From Isoperla grammatica (taxonomy: Eukaryota > Arthropoda > Insecta > Plecoptera > Perlodidae), in the NCBI GenBank assembly GCA_945910005.1, contig OX246738.1, positions 22,391,686-22,455,685 of the forward strand: a stretch of DNA of 64,000 bases, read 5' to 3'. Positions 1-13,000 of the stretch are shown here, one piece after another (the first letter of the stretch is position 1; each line of letters opens with the position of its first letter). A program made the position numbers and the translations under genes. The notes under the pieces were generated by a model that was not told the DNA's origin, made no database searches, and worked only from the letters and a program-made list of their open reading frames with translations.

Positions 1-1545
1 AACGGTATATTGACGACTCGTGTTTTTAAAACGAAAAATAGGATTCAACTTCGTTATGGACAAGCTCATTATTATAAAAATCACGTGAAGACGCAATTGT
101 TCCTGAAAATCAAGAATACTAAGGTAGGTTTCTTCTAAGTTCGTATTCATATTTTCAAGATGCTATCAAATATTATCTTCAAAATCCTGTTGTGTTTTTG
201 GGTTGCTTTGCTAACACGGTTTCGTTCACTTTAACATCAGGCTGAAGACCGAAGTTGAGCTATTCGATCGGAAATTACTAATTTGGTTGGACGAATGTAC
301 ATCGAATTTTATTTACGACTAATAATAATTGTATTACATTTTGCTTCAATATTTTCCTTTTTTAATATAACCTTAGTTATAGGTAAATAAAAATACATAC
401 ATACAAGGAAGCATACAATCTAAAATTAATATGCATTGATTGATTAATACGATGATCTAGACTAGACAGGGATCTAACATAATTTAGTAGTATAAAAAAT
501 AGTTACGGCTGTGGCTTCGTCTCACATACTTTGCTTATCAAAATATATCTTTTCTGGCAGGATTTTAACTAGCCAGAGTCGACAACTATTCGCTTAAGTT
601 CAATCTTTTGCAAACGCGCCGTTTGAATAAGGATTTGGTTTGATTAGGAAATGGGTTTGATGTTCCATTTTGGTGTGTACTAACAGGTAATATGTGCTCG
701 TATAAATAAATTAAAAATTATACTACATGACGGAAATCATCAAAACGTAGGACCAATATCTTGTGACTAGTCACAAATATAGAATGCCTGCGTAGTTGTT
801 ATATATAAGTTGAACAAAACACAAGGAAAAGCAATTATAAACACGTAGGAACAATATCATTTGAGAGCGTGGCTCGTCTGGCTGTGATTGACTATAGGTA
901 CAAAAAGTAAAATGCATATATAATGCAATGTAAGTATAGAAAAAAAAACATAAGAAATGTTGATAAAAGGATAGGAGGCTAGTCCGTGAGCATGAGACGA
1001 GTGGTGCGGGGGCCGGGGGTGGCGTGCTCATATTGCCCCCGGTCGTAACAGTCAAGTCAGTGGTTCTTTCATTTATGTATACACAACAAATAACAATTTC
1101 ATCGGATCGCGTTAAAATAACAGTTTCGTGACGGGACGGATAAACTAGAAAATATTTGTTATTTAGTTATCTTATTTTTTATTTACATAATTTATATGAA
1201 ATGGCGCATCTGGCGCGCATCGTATAGTCAGTTAAAATTTTGAATTCCTCAAATCCAAGGGGGGCAAATGCCCTTTTGCTTCCCCTTGCGGCGCCCATGT
1301 TAATACCTACGATAAGCTTTGCAATGAACCTCTAGTGTTCTGATTTTTGTTTTTGTTTTTTTTACGAATAAATAAAATGTGTAGACAAAGTTTAAGCACA
1401 TATAACAAAGTAAAAATAAGACAATATATTCACAGAGTCACTTCAAAACGAGATATTCTTTTATAAAACAAACTGACATTTTTTTCATTCTACTGCTCTA
1501 AAACACACAGATTATCACAAAAATGACGTTGAAAAATGCATTTTC
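1..1545. other. AT-rich gene-free stretch
   Basis: I see no coding signal here; the one open frame is short and compositionally random. A run near 385-410 (AAATAAAAATACATACATAC) resembles the A-rich 3' tail of a non-LTR retrotransposon, but no upstream reverse-transcriptase sequence is recognisable. Confidence 0.5.
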
Positions 1546-1658
1546 CGGGGGCCAAACACCCCCGACCCCCCCGTCCCCCTTTCAGTTCGTGCCGTCTACT
1601 ACACACTACAATTTAGGTCTTCACCCATATTGGGGGGGGAGGGGGGGGGGGGGGAGGA
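1546..1658. repeat. C-run and G-run patches with quadruplex potential
   Basis: Positions 1546-1580 hold G5 followed by several C-runs (C5, C7, C5). Positions 1632-1658 hold G8-A-G14-A-GG. Both can form G-quadruplexes, on the minus and plus strand respectively. Homopolymer lengths may be assembly-sensitive. Confidence 0.7.
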
Positions 1659-3717
1659 AGAGCGTTGTGAGTGGGTGGTGTGGGTCGATAATAAAAATAT
1701 AAAAATAGCAATGAATTATTATATTTTTGTAACAAATTGTCCAAAAGTGTTAATCATATTTCTCACGCTTGCACGCCCTGCTTAGTGCATACTAGCGCTT
1801 TTCAGCTTGTCTCTTCAGAATTACATAATTTTATTTTGTAAAATAAACAGCAGCACCTAACATAAAAAGCACCTTATAGCCATATGTCCACTGCCCTCAG
1901 ATGAAACCTTTTTGTGGTGGTTATTGACACTTTGCCCTCCATTGTGGTTATTAATTGCCATTTGACGGTAAAATAAATAATTGTTCTCTAATCTAGCTAG
2001 GCCGTTTTTTAATACTCTATTATTTTTATTGTATTGACGTGAATCCTTTAGTTTTAGCAAATGGGTCTACAAAACCACCAAAATTATTTAAAGCCTTGGA
2101 CTGTGACTTGATACAGTTTTGTAATTTATCTTTAACTTTATTTTAGTTGCTGTGAGAGCCAACTCCAAAACTGCCCAAGTCAATGACATTGAAAAAATCT
2201 TAATATTGTGGCTGGCAAATGCCAGGGATCGTCATGGCGGAAGAACGGTACGCGCAAAGAAGCGGGTCGTTGATGGCAACAAAGGCTGAACCCCCACTCG
2301 CAGCCCTCAAATATGTATCGTTATATTATTATTTTCAAGTGCAGAACAATCGAATACGTGACGTTAAAATCGTTATGATTTTTTTTTAATGTTATGCAGT
2401 TGCCTATTTATTAATTTTGGATTTTATTATGAAAATAGAAATGTCAGTTAACCGTTTATAAACGTGATTGGTTTAAGGGGTTAGCCTAAATGTTAAGGAA
2501 TAAATCGTTCTTTCCCATCCATACTTCAGGGTTATATGTAAATAGATAGCCTACTACTGAATATTCTATTAAATTAATTAATTGTATTGTATCAAAATTG
2601 TATTAGTAATACTGTATTGAATATTGTGTAATAGTAATGAGCAAAACATGGAGTAATAACGTGTAAATATATTTATGTTGCTTTGCTTTTGTTCATAATT
2701 GCTCATTTATGATTAACAACTCAACTTGCATCTTGTGGATGTAGTAATGTATAACAAACGTGTCATGAATAGCATTTTCCTAATTCGAATAGTAGGTAGG
2801 TAGATCCGTGATGATGTATCACTCTGTGTGTATTGAACTTATTTAAACGAGTAGGTACACATGCTACCCCTTATTGCTTGTATATAACTAGGGAATACAT
2901 ACATAGACACATTCTCTATCAGCTCGATCACATAGCACTATAATATATATATAGTGTTATTATGCTATATGCCTATCTACATTATTTTATGAACATTTTA
3001 TTAAAAAGTGTCTGCTGCAAAAACATGATCTCATGTCGTGGTGATCTATGGTAGTGTATCAGGGCATTGAACTGTTATTATTTCAGTTTGTGAGGACCTA
3101 AAAAAAATATAATAAATATACCAGTTTGGTGTGTTAAACTTAATACTGGTTCGATAACAATCTTGTTTTCCTTGTTAAGGCAAAGTAGGAAAATAAGAAC
3201 ATGTCACACTTACTACATAACAATTTTCAGATTCTCCAAAGTAACAGTAATCAATAATTCAGTAACAATATCAGAGGCATTACATAACAATTGTACATTA
3301 TTACGTATTTTAGTAATAAAATTCACTTGCACTTTATATAAACATTATTGCTTTGGTTTCTTTATTTTTAAACCCAATTTCCTTGTCCAATAAGAACACT
3401 AGGAACTTAATCCAATTTTAGAATCAATTGCTGTATTAGGCTAGAGACTATAATTGCATTTATTTAAAAGAGAAACTACTGGATTTAATAAAATAGAATT
3501 TTGTTGCTAATTGGCTTTACCTATAAATAGATTAAGTTTCACTCCAATGTTCACATTATGTTCATTCGTATCACACCTCGACCACAGATAAATATAATTA
3601 CTCTACTAATAATAACCATAAAACGCTTATTTGAGAAAGGGGTAAATAAGAAACTAAACTGAAAACTAAAAACTGTGTTACTTTTCAGTTTGTTTCAATG
3701 TCATGCACTGATGAGGG
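1659..3717. other. AT-rich gene-free stretch
   Basis: No recognisable gene, transposon terminus or tandem array. Short open frames have random composition. A TATATATA-type palindrome lies near 2940-2960. Confidence 0.45.
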
Positions 3718-4010
3718 GCGGCCGGGGGACGGGCCCCGGGAAGATAGCGGGCAGCCCATGCGGGAAAGCTGCGGGGTATTAGCGGGAAGATAGCGGGCAA
3801 TCCGAGCGGGAAGGTTGCGGAATACTAGTGGGAAAGCTGCGGGATACTAGCGGGCAGACTGTGCGGGAAAGTTGTGGGATACTAGCGGGAAGATAGCGGG
3901 CAGCGTGTGCGGGAAAGTTGTGGGATACTAGCGGGAAGATAGCGGGCAATCCGTGCGGGAAGGTTGCGGGATACAAGTGGGAAGATTGCGGGAAGATGGC
4001 GTGCAACCCG
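3718..4010 (+). repeat. GC-rich ~46-bp minisatellite
   Basis: The stretch is built from GCGGGAAGATAGCGGGCA and GTGCGGGAAAGTTGTGGGAT blocks. The full unit is 46 bp (for example 3881 to 3927). The neighbouring interval 3846-3881 is 35 bp, lacking an 11-bp submodule around GGAAGATAGCG. This suggests 11-bp GCGGGAAGATA-like subrepeats as the building block. It is far more GC-rich than its surroundings and abuts the 86-bp satellite. Open frames on both strands here are repeat artefacts. Confidence 0.85.
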
Positions 4011-4146
4011 TACGGGACCCGACATCGGCCAGTAGGACACTTCTAGGCGGGGCCTGTACGGGTTTCCCTTACAGGACCCGCATATGCAATGTGCGGGAAA
4101 AGACATCGGGAAAAGTGCGGGAAGGCACCAAAATGTTTGTTGGGAA
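4011..4146. other. GC-rich spacer between two arrays
   Basis: This non-repetitive GC-rich piece retains scattered GCGGGAAA blocks (near 4097 and 4117), so it is probably a degenerate continuation of the 46-bp minisatellite. Confidence 0.4.
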
Positions 4147-6350
4147 CCAATTGTCTGAGTCACGTGAGCTTACAGTGTTGCCTAGATGGACAGTGTAAAC
4201 CTTTCATGGTTTACGACATATATTGAGTGGGCTTATAGTCTGAGTCACGTGAGCATACAGTGTTGCCTAGATGAACAGTGCAAACCTTTCATGGTGTTAC
4301 GACATATATTGAGTGGGCTTATAGTCTGAGTCACGTGAGCATACAGTGTTGCCGAGATGGACAGTGCAAACCTTTCATGGTTTTACGACAGATATTGAGT
4401 GGGCTTATAGTCTGAGTCACGGGAGCATACAGTGTTGCCGAGATGGGCAGTGCAAACCTTTCATGGTTTTACGACAGATATTGAGTGGGCTTATAGTCTG
4501 AGTCACGTGAGCATACAGTGTTGCCTAGATGGACAGTGCAAACCTTTCATGGTTTTACGACAGATATTGAGTAAGCTTATAGTCTGAGTCAAGTGAGCAT
4601 ACAGTGTTGCCTAGATGAGCAGTGCAAACCTTTCATGGTTTTACGACAGATATTGAGTGGGCTTATAGTCTGAGTCACGTGAGCATACAGTGTTGCCTAG
4701 ATGGACAGTGCAAACCTTTCATGGTTTTACGACAGATATTGAGTGGGCTTATAGTCTGAGTCACGTGAGCTTACAGTGTTGCCTAGATGAGCAGTGCAAA
4801 CCTTTCATGGTTCTACGACAGATATTGAGTGGGCTTATAGTCTGAGTCACGTGAGCTTACAGTGTTGCCTAGATGAGCAGTGCAAACCTTTCATGGTTCT
4901 ACGACAATTATTGAGTGGGCTTATAGTCTGAGTCACGTGAGCTTACAGTGTTGCCTAGATGAACAGTGCAAACCTTTCATGGTTCTACGACAGATATTGA
5001 GTGGGCTTATAGTCTGAGTCACGTGAGCTTACAGTGTTGCCTAGATGAGCAGTGCAAACCTTTCATGGTTCTACGACAGATATTGAGTGGGCTTATAGTC
5101 TGAGTCACGTGAGCATACAGTGTTGCCGAGATGGATAGTGCAAACCTTTCATGGTTCTACGACAGATATTGAGTGGGCTTATAGTCTGAGTCACGTGAGC
5201 TTACAGTGTTGCCTAGATGAACAGTGCAAACCTTTCATGGTTTTACGACAGATATTGAGTGGGCTTATAGTCTGAGTCACGTGAGCTTACAGTGTTGCCT
5301 AGATGAACAGTGCAAACCTTTCATGGTTTTACGACAGATATTGAGTGGGCTTATAGTCTGAGTCACGTGAGCTTACAGTGTTGCCGAGATGGACAGTGCA
5401 AACCTTTCATGGTTTACGACAGATATTGAGTGGGCTTATAATCTGAGTCACGTGAGCTTACAGTGTTGCCGAGATGGACAGTGCAAACCTTTCATGGTTT
5501 ACGACAGATATTGAGTGGGCTTATAGTCTGAGTCAAGTGAGCATACAGTGTTGCCTAGATGAACAGTGCAAACCTTTCATGGTTTTACGACATATATTGA
5601 GTGGGCTTATAGTCTGAGTCACGTGAGCTTACAGTGTTGCCGAGATGGACAGTGCAAACCTTTCATGGTTCTACGACAGATATTGAGTGGGCTTATAGTC
5701 TGAGTCACGTGAGCTTACAGTGTTGCCGAGATGGACAGTGCAAACCTTTCATGGTTTTACGACATATATTGAGTGGGCTTATAGTCTGAGTCACGTGAGC
5801 TTACAGTGTTGCCGAGATGGACAGTGCAAACCTTTCATGGTTCTACGACAGATATTGAGTGGGCTTATAGTCTGAGTCTCGTGAGCTTACAGTGTTGCCG
5901 AGATGGATAGTGTAAACCTTTCATGGTTTACGACAGATATTGAGTGGGCTTATAGTCTGAGTCACGTGAGCTTACAGTGTTGCCGAGACGGACAGTGCAA
6001 ACCTTTCATGGTTTTACGACAGATATTGAGTGGGCTTATAGTCTGAGTCACGTGAGCTTACAGTGTTGCCGAGATGGATAGTGTAAACCTTTCATGGTTT
6101 ACGACAGATATTGAGTGGGCTTATAGTCTGAGTCACGTGAGCTTACAGTGTTGCCGAGACGGACAGTGCAAACCTTTCATGGTTTTACGACAGATATTGA
6201 GTGGGCTTATAGTCTGAGTCACGTGAGCTTACAGTGTTGCCGAGATGGACAGTGCAAACCTTTCATGGTTTACGACAGATATTGAGTGGGCTTATAGTCT
6301 GAGTCACGTAAGCTTACAGTGTTGCCGGGACGACGGATAGTGTAAACTTT
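4147..6350 (+). repeat. 85/86-bp satellite, about 26 units
   Basis: TCTGAGTCACGTGAGC recurs every 85-86 bp: GAGTCA begins at 4157, 4242, 4328, 4414 and so on to 6301. Each unit continues with TTACAGTGTTGCC, GCAAACCTTTCATGG, ACGACAGATATTGAGTGGGC and CTTATAG. Units differ at a few sites (CCTAGATGG, CCGAGATGG, CCTAGATGAGC; CATACAG or TTACAG), and these variants are grouped, as expected after block-wise unequal exchange. The last unit (from 6301) degrades. Each unit holds an AP-1-like TGAGTCA overlapping an E-box CACGTG. No open frame spans it. Confidence 0.95.
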
Positions 6351-6558
6351 GAGATTTTACAACTGACATAATTAGTTATTTTGTAAGAGAAATGTCATAC
6401 CGTATGTCCTTTTTGAGCCGAAAACCTCGAAATAAAAATTATACGAAAACATATTTTCACCTTCAGCGAATGAGGCTTGTACGGCTGAAGTTCCAGGCCC
6501 CCACCCCCACCCACCGAGTCAACTTTGGTCTTGCGCTCGTTGATTCCTTACGTGCACT

Positions 6559-7095
6559 AAGGGTGTGATCACAAAATATGCATGGCGGCCATACCGAGTA
6601 CCACAATAACACGTGATTCGTATAGTTGTTCCAAGAATACATTTAGGATGCTTTCGTCCCGGGCGAGGGGCTCATAGCCAATCAGCGATCGGTATTTGCG
6701 CCGGCTTGTCTCGGGCGGTTCGTTGGTTGGCTACGACGTAGCTCGTCCGTGACGAAAACCTCTGTAAGGTAGTCTTGGCCGGGTCGAGTATATAATTGAT
6801 AAAAATGACGTTTCAAATGACGTTTGGATCAAATTCAACTGTTCTCTAACTTTGGTTTACTATTAATTAGTAGAAAGCAACATAAATGAACACATTATTC
6901 TCGATTGCACTTTAAATCGTTTACAGTGGCATATAATAACAATTTACGTACACTTTATTGGGGGATATACGTGTAAAAATTCTCATGTTTTGTGGTAAGC
7001 ATATTCATCGTCTGTTGACACCTCAAATGTCAACATAGATTTTGACCTCTAAAATGCCCGTTGTGGCAGCACGTGAATACTGCCTATCCATTCAT
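6559..7095 (+). repeat. Dispersed repeat family X, copy A
   Basis: Two blocks match the region at 29974-30845 in the same order. The first (about 6559-6640) is marked by GGCGGCCATACCGAGTACCA versus GGTGGCCATACCGGGTGCCA. The second (about 6970-7080) is marked by AAATTCTCATG, GGTAAGCATATTC and CTCAAATGTCAACA. This is probably a transposable-element fragment of unknown class. The other copy has roughly 330 bp more between the blocks. Confidence 0.65.
6652..6757. repeat. Imperfect inverted repeat (MITE-like)
   Basis: TTTCGTCCCGGGCGAG...AGCCAATCA (from 6652) is mirrored by TGGTTGGCTACG...CTCGTCCGTGACGAAA (to 6757). The arms are about 35 bp with several mismatches. The piece is GC-richer than its neighbours and may be a small non-autonomous element inside dispersed repeat X. 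Confidence 0.5.
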
Positions 7096-10000
7096 TGTTC
7101 GTATTTATGGTAATATCGGGAGTCCCTGGGTACTTCAAGCCAATGTGACACAGGCATGTAGTCAAGGTTAATCAAAGAGCTCCCATCAAATACCTTATTT
7201 GCTCCCATCATGCCTCGCAGCGTCGCAAATCGAGTCACTGTAGCTGTTACCATCTCACACGGAAACTTCAGTGTGGAAATTGTAATAATATTCAATTATA
7301 TAGGAGGAAACATTCCTAAGTTTACTTTGTACCCTATTTCAGTAATGCATGTCTTGTTTCATATGCAAATTACTATTTATTCATTTTGAGTGTAATATAC
7401 TGTGGTGTTCGTTTTCGTCAGCAGCAGCTAACAGTCAGTCGGTTACTGTATACAAGCTATACAAGAAAAACTATTAACATTCGTTTTTAATAAGAAGTCT
7501 AAATATTTATATTTTAAATAGCCTCCTCCCCCCCTCCCCACCCCCCCTTCCATCAAATTGTAGTCGACTGTCTATAATCTAGATTAAACAGCCGATATGC
7601 CTGTATTGTTCCATTACATTATTCAGAGACGATGAAGTTTAGGCAATGCCTTGTTTACAAATCATACTATGGAAATACATTCGTTCATTTGGCAAAGAGT
7701 AAGTTTGTTCAAACCATTTCAAGTTCCATTAATTGGATTGGAGAGGGGGGAGGGCTTTGATTGTTTTAAGACAATTTGGGACTTTACAGGACGGAACTAA
7801 GGTTGATACTTTGTACAGAAGAGAGAAAGAAATCATACGATTTTTTCTTTGGGCTACACTCTACAGTCCCCCTGTATCGTTAGTTATACATGTATATGGA
7901 TTTTCCGCATTATTGCTATAATAGAAAAAATCGTACTTTCGAGAAAATTTGGGAATGGATCATGAATGATGCATTATATATAAAGGCAAAGAGTATGCAA
8001 AATAAATCTGTAATATTCGAGGACACTGTAGGTGTAATACTTGAATTTACTTGGCTTGGCTTGGCACATCAAGCGAGTCCGAGCTTCATAACTCAGCCGC
8101 AACGAACGCCACCTGTCGAGGCGAGCGCTAATGCAAATGGATGGCCGCCCTTCACCGTCATGACACATGATGGGTATTTTATACCCCTAATCTCTTCACA
8201 ATGTCATTAGAACCGCGCGTAAATCACACGACCTGGCGTATGGACGATACATTGATGGATTCGCCTTATCAAAACCTACCCTTTCGAGTTGCGTGAAAGA
8301 TTTTACTATACCAGTAATATTTTCGCCACTGCATCTGTTTATGTTTTGTTCCGAGGAGTTGCTTACGTTACGACTGATGAAGAGCGGCAGGAGAAAAGCA
8401 CTATGTCTACCATGATAGCATTTTTGATGAACATCAGTACTATTGATGTGTTCTTTTGTTCTCTAGAAGAGTGGCAAGCAGGATAGTTTAGGCCTATATG
8501 AAATGATCGTTTTCATAAAACGGGACACACTTCGATGATCCTCAGCACCGCTCTAAAGCTATTATTGAAAAACCTCATCCAAAATAAATTTTTAAAATAC
8601 AAATATAAATGAAAATAATATGAAAGTAATATAAATTATGCATAATAAACCAAAGCACACATTTACCTCCAATGCATGCTCCAGTGCACTACGTACGACA
8701 TTGGCGTGGATCTGGTAAAAGATGACTATGAGAATAAATAATGGTGTCTATGTTTGCACATATTCTTATACTTATGAGCCATGGTGGTCCAATACCATGT
8801 TTGGAAAATTTAAGTATATCAGAAGAAAAGCGCGTTGTTCCACGAGAGATTTGGGTCCAGAAATTACCGGGAGTTACAAATTAATATTGACTAAAAATCT
8901 TCGAGAACCAATGGAGGGGGGAGGGGTGCATTGAAGACAGGGTGAAGAATGGCCCCAAAACGTACAGACCAGAAGAGACCGCTCGAGATTTAGGTCGAAG
9001 ATAGATAATAGTATACGACCCTAAATTATACAAAGTTAAGTGTCATGAGACAACACCTGAAGATTGATGGGTGACCTCTTAACCCGCAATACTGAGGTAT
9101 CGTTAAGGTGTATTGGAGAGGCGTTGACAGCTCATGTCGCTATATATAGGCTTGGGACGAACTGCCAAAAGGCATCCGCATAGGTCTTAGGATATTTAAA
9201 AACTTGATATGTTTTAATTTGATCTGATCAGGTCTGTCATTTCCAAACACCTAATAAATAATAAATGTATGCAGTAACTTCTGATTGCTACAAGAAAATA
9301 ATGTTTTCAGGTCGAATTGTTCATATATCCTATAGTATAATTATATGTGTGTAAATTTTCAACTTGTGGTCAATTACCGGGAGATTGAAACAAATCATTC
9401 CCGAGAACAATGTTGGCACCCAGCCCAGACCCATTCTTGTGTACAAGGTCAACAGATATCATCCCTCAGTTGACACCGGAGAGATATAGAAAACTAAGCA
9501 GGGTTATACACCGTCCTTCTAGAAGAGACCTCAACTCGTTGGTCTCAAGAGATGCAGGTTCCTTGGAAGTAGAATAGTCCATCGTCACGATTATTCTCAC
9601 TGCATAAACTCGAGAGCCGAAGTCTGACTTAGACAACATTCAAAATGGATGGCTGCCTGGAAAAAGAACTCAACGTGGAAATGATTTTTCTCGTGGTTCC
9701 ACGAAACTAATTTATTTATTTGGAGATAATCTTCTGACAAATGGCGCCCGGTGGAAAACAAGAATTGTTTTTTTTTACGTTGTTTGCCAAAACCAGGGAA
9801 ACAAATCCGGAGATAAGCTAATCTTACGAGTTGCAGCGTGTTTTACTCTTCAACTAACTTATACCTTAAGCCAGCTCAAGTCCTCAGAGGGGTGACTATG
9901 AGGCTCTCGTTAAAATGGCGAGTGTTTACTATCACACATTGAAGGCAAGAGAAATCATGTAGCTGGATTCACAAGAACCCAAAGTGTTCAGAAGTGAACT

Positions 10001-13000
10001 TGAACACACTCCTCGACACAGACGAGTAATTCATGGCCAACCAGTGTGCCCCGTTCTCATATACAGGTCGCTGGTTGGTCGTTAGATCAATGCGCTATAT
10101 TATGACGTCGACATGGGCAAGGCTACTTCTGAACCACGTTACTGTTAATTGTTCGAGTAACGTGGACTATTTAATGAAGCCATTGTCGAATGGATAATAT
10201 TTCGAATTTGTCTCTTGTGAAAGGAAAATTCAATTGTTTTCATAAATTGAATTTGAATGGGGAAGTTGACGAGAAGAATAAACTCGTTTATCAGTAATCT
10301 TGTTCACTGTGTTCTACTTGAGCTAGAAACTGGCGTATTAGTCAGTTTAGAACACGTTGAACAATAAATGGAAGTCGAAAAGGAAATGAAAATGATAAAT
10401 GTAAAGAGGAGTGAAACATTGTTATACTTGGAAACGCCATATCTGGAGCTATGGTCCAGTCAACATAACCTACATAATATTTTACCAACATCTAGACAGA
10501 CGTGTCTTTTAATTTAAGTCCAAGTGTGACTTTCGATGTATTCAAGTATTGTAACACTTTCCAAATACATTTACAAAATTATCTATGGAATGTAGACCTA
10601 TTATCTACTATACTGCTATCTACTAAATCAAGGGTTGTTTTAGTGCACTCTTTCTTTTATCTACTATCCAGGCAAAGAACACCAAATCACCGATAGCAGT
10701 GCACGATGAGCTCAAAATTTAAAATATCTCGTAATTTTAAATAAAAGTTTAGGATAATAAATGAAACTTCAAAAATTTAATTTCAAAATGTTGATAAAAA
10801 TTTAAAGACAAAAGTACGTATTGTTGTTTTGCTATTATGGACCTTTTTTTTAAATACGTAGAAACTTAAATATTTTGTCAATACTTTTAAAATACTTAAT
10901 ACTTAGTTGTCTTAAATAATTCTACCATTTGAATAACATAATATGTAATCATCAGCATTGTGAAAATGGATTAGATAACAATTGGCTTTAGAGGGACGAC
11001 GAGTTTTACAGGACCTTTTGCTATCTCGACAAGTTGTCAACTACATATTATGCATCTACCTCTTCTGAATCCCTTAAATTCACACTGAAACTTCAACCAA
11101 GAGATAAGAAACGAAACGCCGATTGCAAATCTCCGTCTCACCGTGTCACAGGCCAGAGTTCGATCCTCACTAGAATCGATAATCTCATATTTTCCCACGG
11201 CCGCACGGAGCCCAAGATCGCTTCTGTTTGGTTGCGTTCGTTCATCCACTTTATCGTGGCTTACTTAATCTTGCAATCGATGACTGGGGCTACACATTCT
11301 AGATTTGTTCACTGTCTATAAATGCGAACGCAGGCACAGCTGTTGATACTAAGATTACTACGGTTACATGTTATGTTTGTCTTAGATTTGTAGCGGGCAA
11401 TTCGGAAATATACACATAATAAATAATAAACAGTGAGTTTATTCTTGCTTTCAATGCAGTATCCAGGGTTGGATTGCAGTACGTGCTAAGGGTTTCAACA
11501 TTATAACAGCTTGACTTTAATCTATCGTAATGGTAATAGGCGTACATGTAAACGGACACTTCAGAGTCGTCATAGTAACGAAGCATATAATAAATAGTAC
11601 AAAATGTCCCCCACTGAAAATCAATTCTTGTGCTGAGTGGATATACTATAATTTGAAATTCATTTGTCAGAACGTCACTAAAAAATGTCACTGCATAAAA
11701 AACGTACACAATTATAATTTATACGGCATAAATAATCTAGTTGTTACGTTGGTTGTAAAGCTCCCAATATAATCGAATCTATAAATTAATATATTATTGA
11801 ACATCAAAACCCGTATTCTATATTGTCGATGATTCGTACTTGATAATGTTGTATTTTGAAACATTTTTGATAACTTATTCATAAGTGGCAAATGACTCTG
11901 TCTGTTTTACGTTTACAAGGTCTAAACATAACAATGTTAGGGTGTGCACCACTTAGACGTGATATTCTGTGAAGACATGTACGTCCGTTCCACTAGACGC
12001 TGTCATGTGTTTTTTTAGTTTTTTCCCCTAATCTCTTTAATTGGTATGTTCACTATGCTGTACACTATTATACTACTCAATATATTGATTGAAAATGTTA
12101 AAATAGCATTTGGAAATTTTTAGGCAGTTAAATATATTATTATCAGATTGTATTATTTTATGAACAATTCGCCCATACACTTCATATGTTTGTCATAGTT
12201 ATATTTGTGTATGTGTAAGTGTGTACAAGTATGAGGTGTAGATAATTCTGTTATGACAAATTTGTATAGCTGTGATCATGTCTCTAGTTGTTACTATGTA
12301 TTACTGTATGTGCTTGTATAGCAGAGCCTTCTCCAATGATCCTGGGATCTCTACAACCCTTTCTCACACCCTTCACATCTGATCGCGCTTTGTTTAGACA
12401 TTTATCATATATGTATACACATGTTAAGCACAATTGTCTACGGAAATATCTCTGCTCGTTTAGAATGTAATATTCTGTAACACTTTTTAAAATAGGATGA
12501 TTTGAAAAACCGTTGATAATTTGCAAAGTTCACATGAAATTAGTTTCATTCCCCCACTCCCGCAACCTACATAAATCCTAGTAGAACAATCTGTCAAATA
12601 TAAAGACCAAACGAGTAGCACGTTGTGTTTTTGTTACCAAGAAATCATTTAATACCACAGTAATGAAGTTCTTGAATCAATTTTCTCCAGCTGACGCTAA
12701 AACCAGCGAGATTACGGCCAACGAGCGGTAATATGAGAAGTTAGGAACGTTCGCCCACAAGCCATCTTTCAACTCGGGTTTCATAATTACAATAATCACG
12801 TCACATCGAGTTTCCGTTTACTTAAATAAGTTGGTTGTCTTCTCGTTGTGTTTACCTCCACTGTGAGCTGAGATTACTGCATGGCTCCCTCTGTAGTGCG
12901 AACACAGTGACAACCAGCCAACGAGATTAACTGTTAATTAAACACAAGCTCCGCTGTCAGACCACCGAATACATTTTACAGCGGATAACACGTTCTCTAT

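Noticed and set aside
12284..12526. Minus-strand frame with Cys/Arg-rich centre (KGCRDPRIIGEG)
   Set aside because: No zinc-finger spacing, no family recognised, and an overlapping plus-strand frame of similar length.
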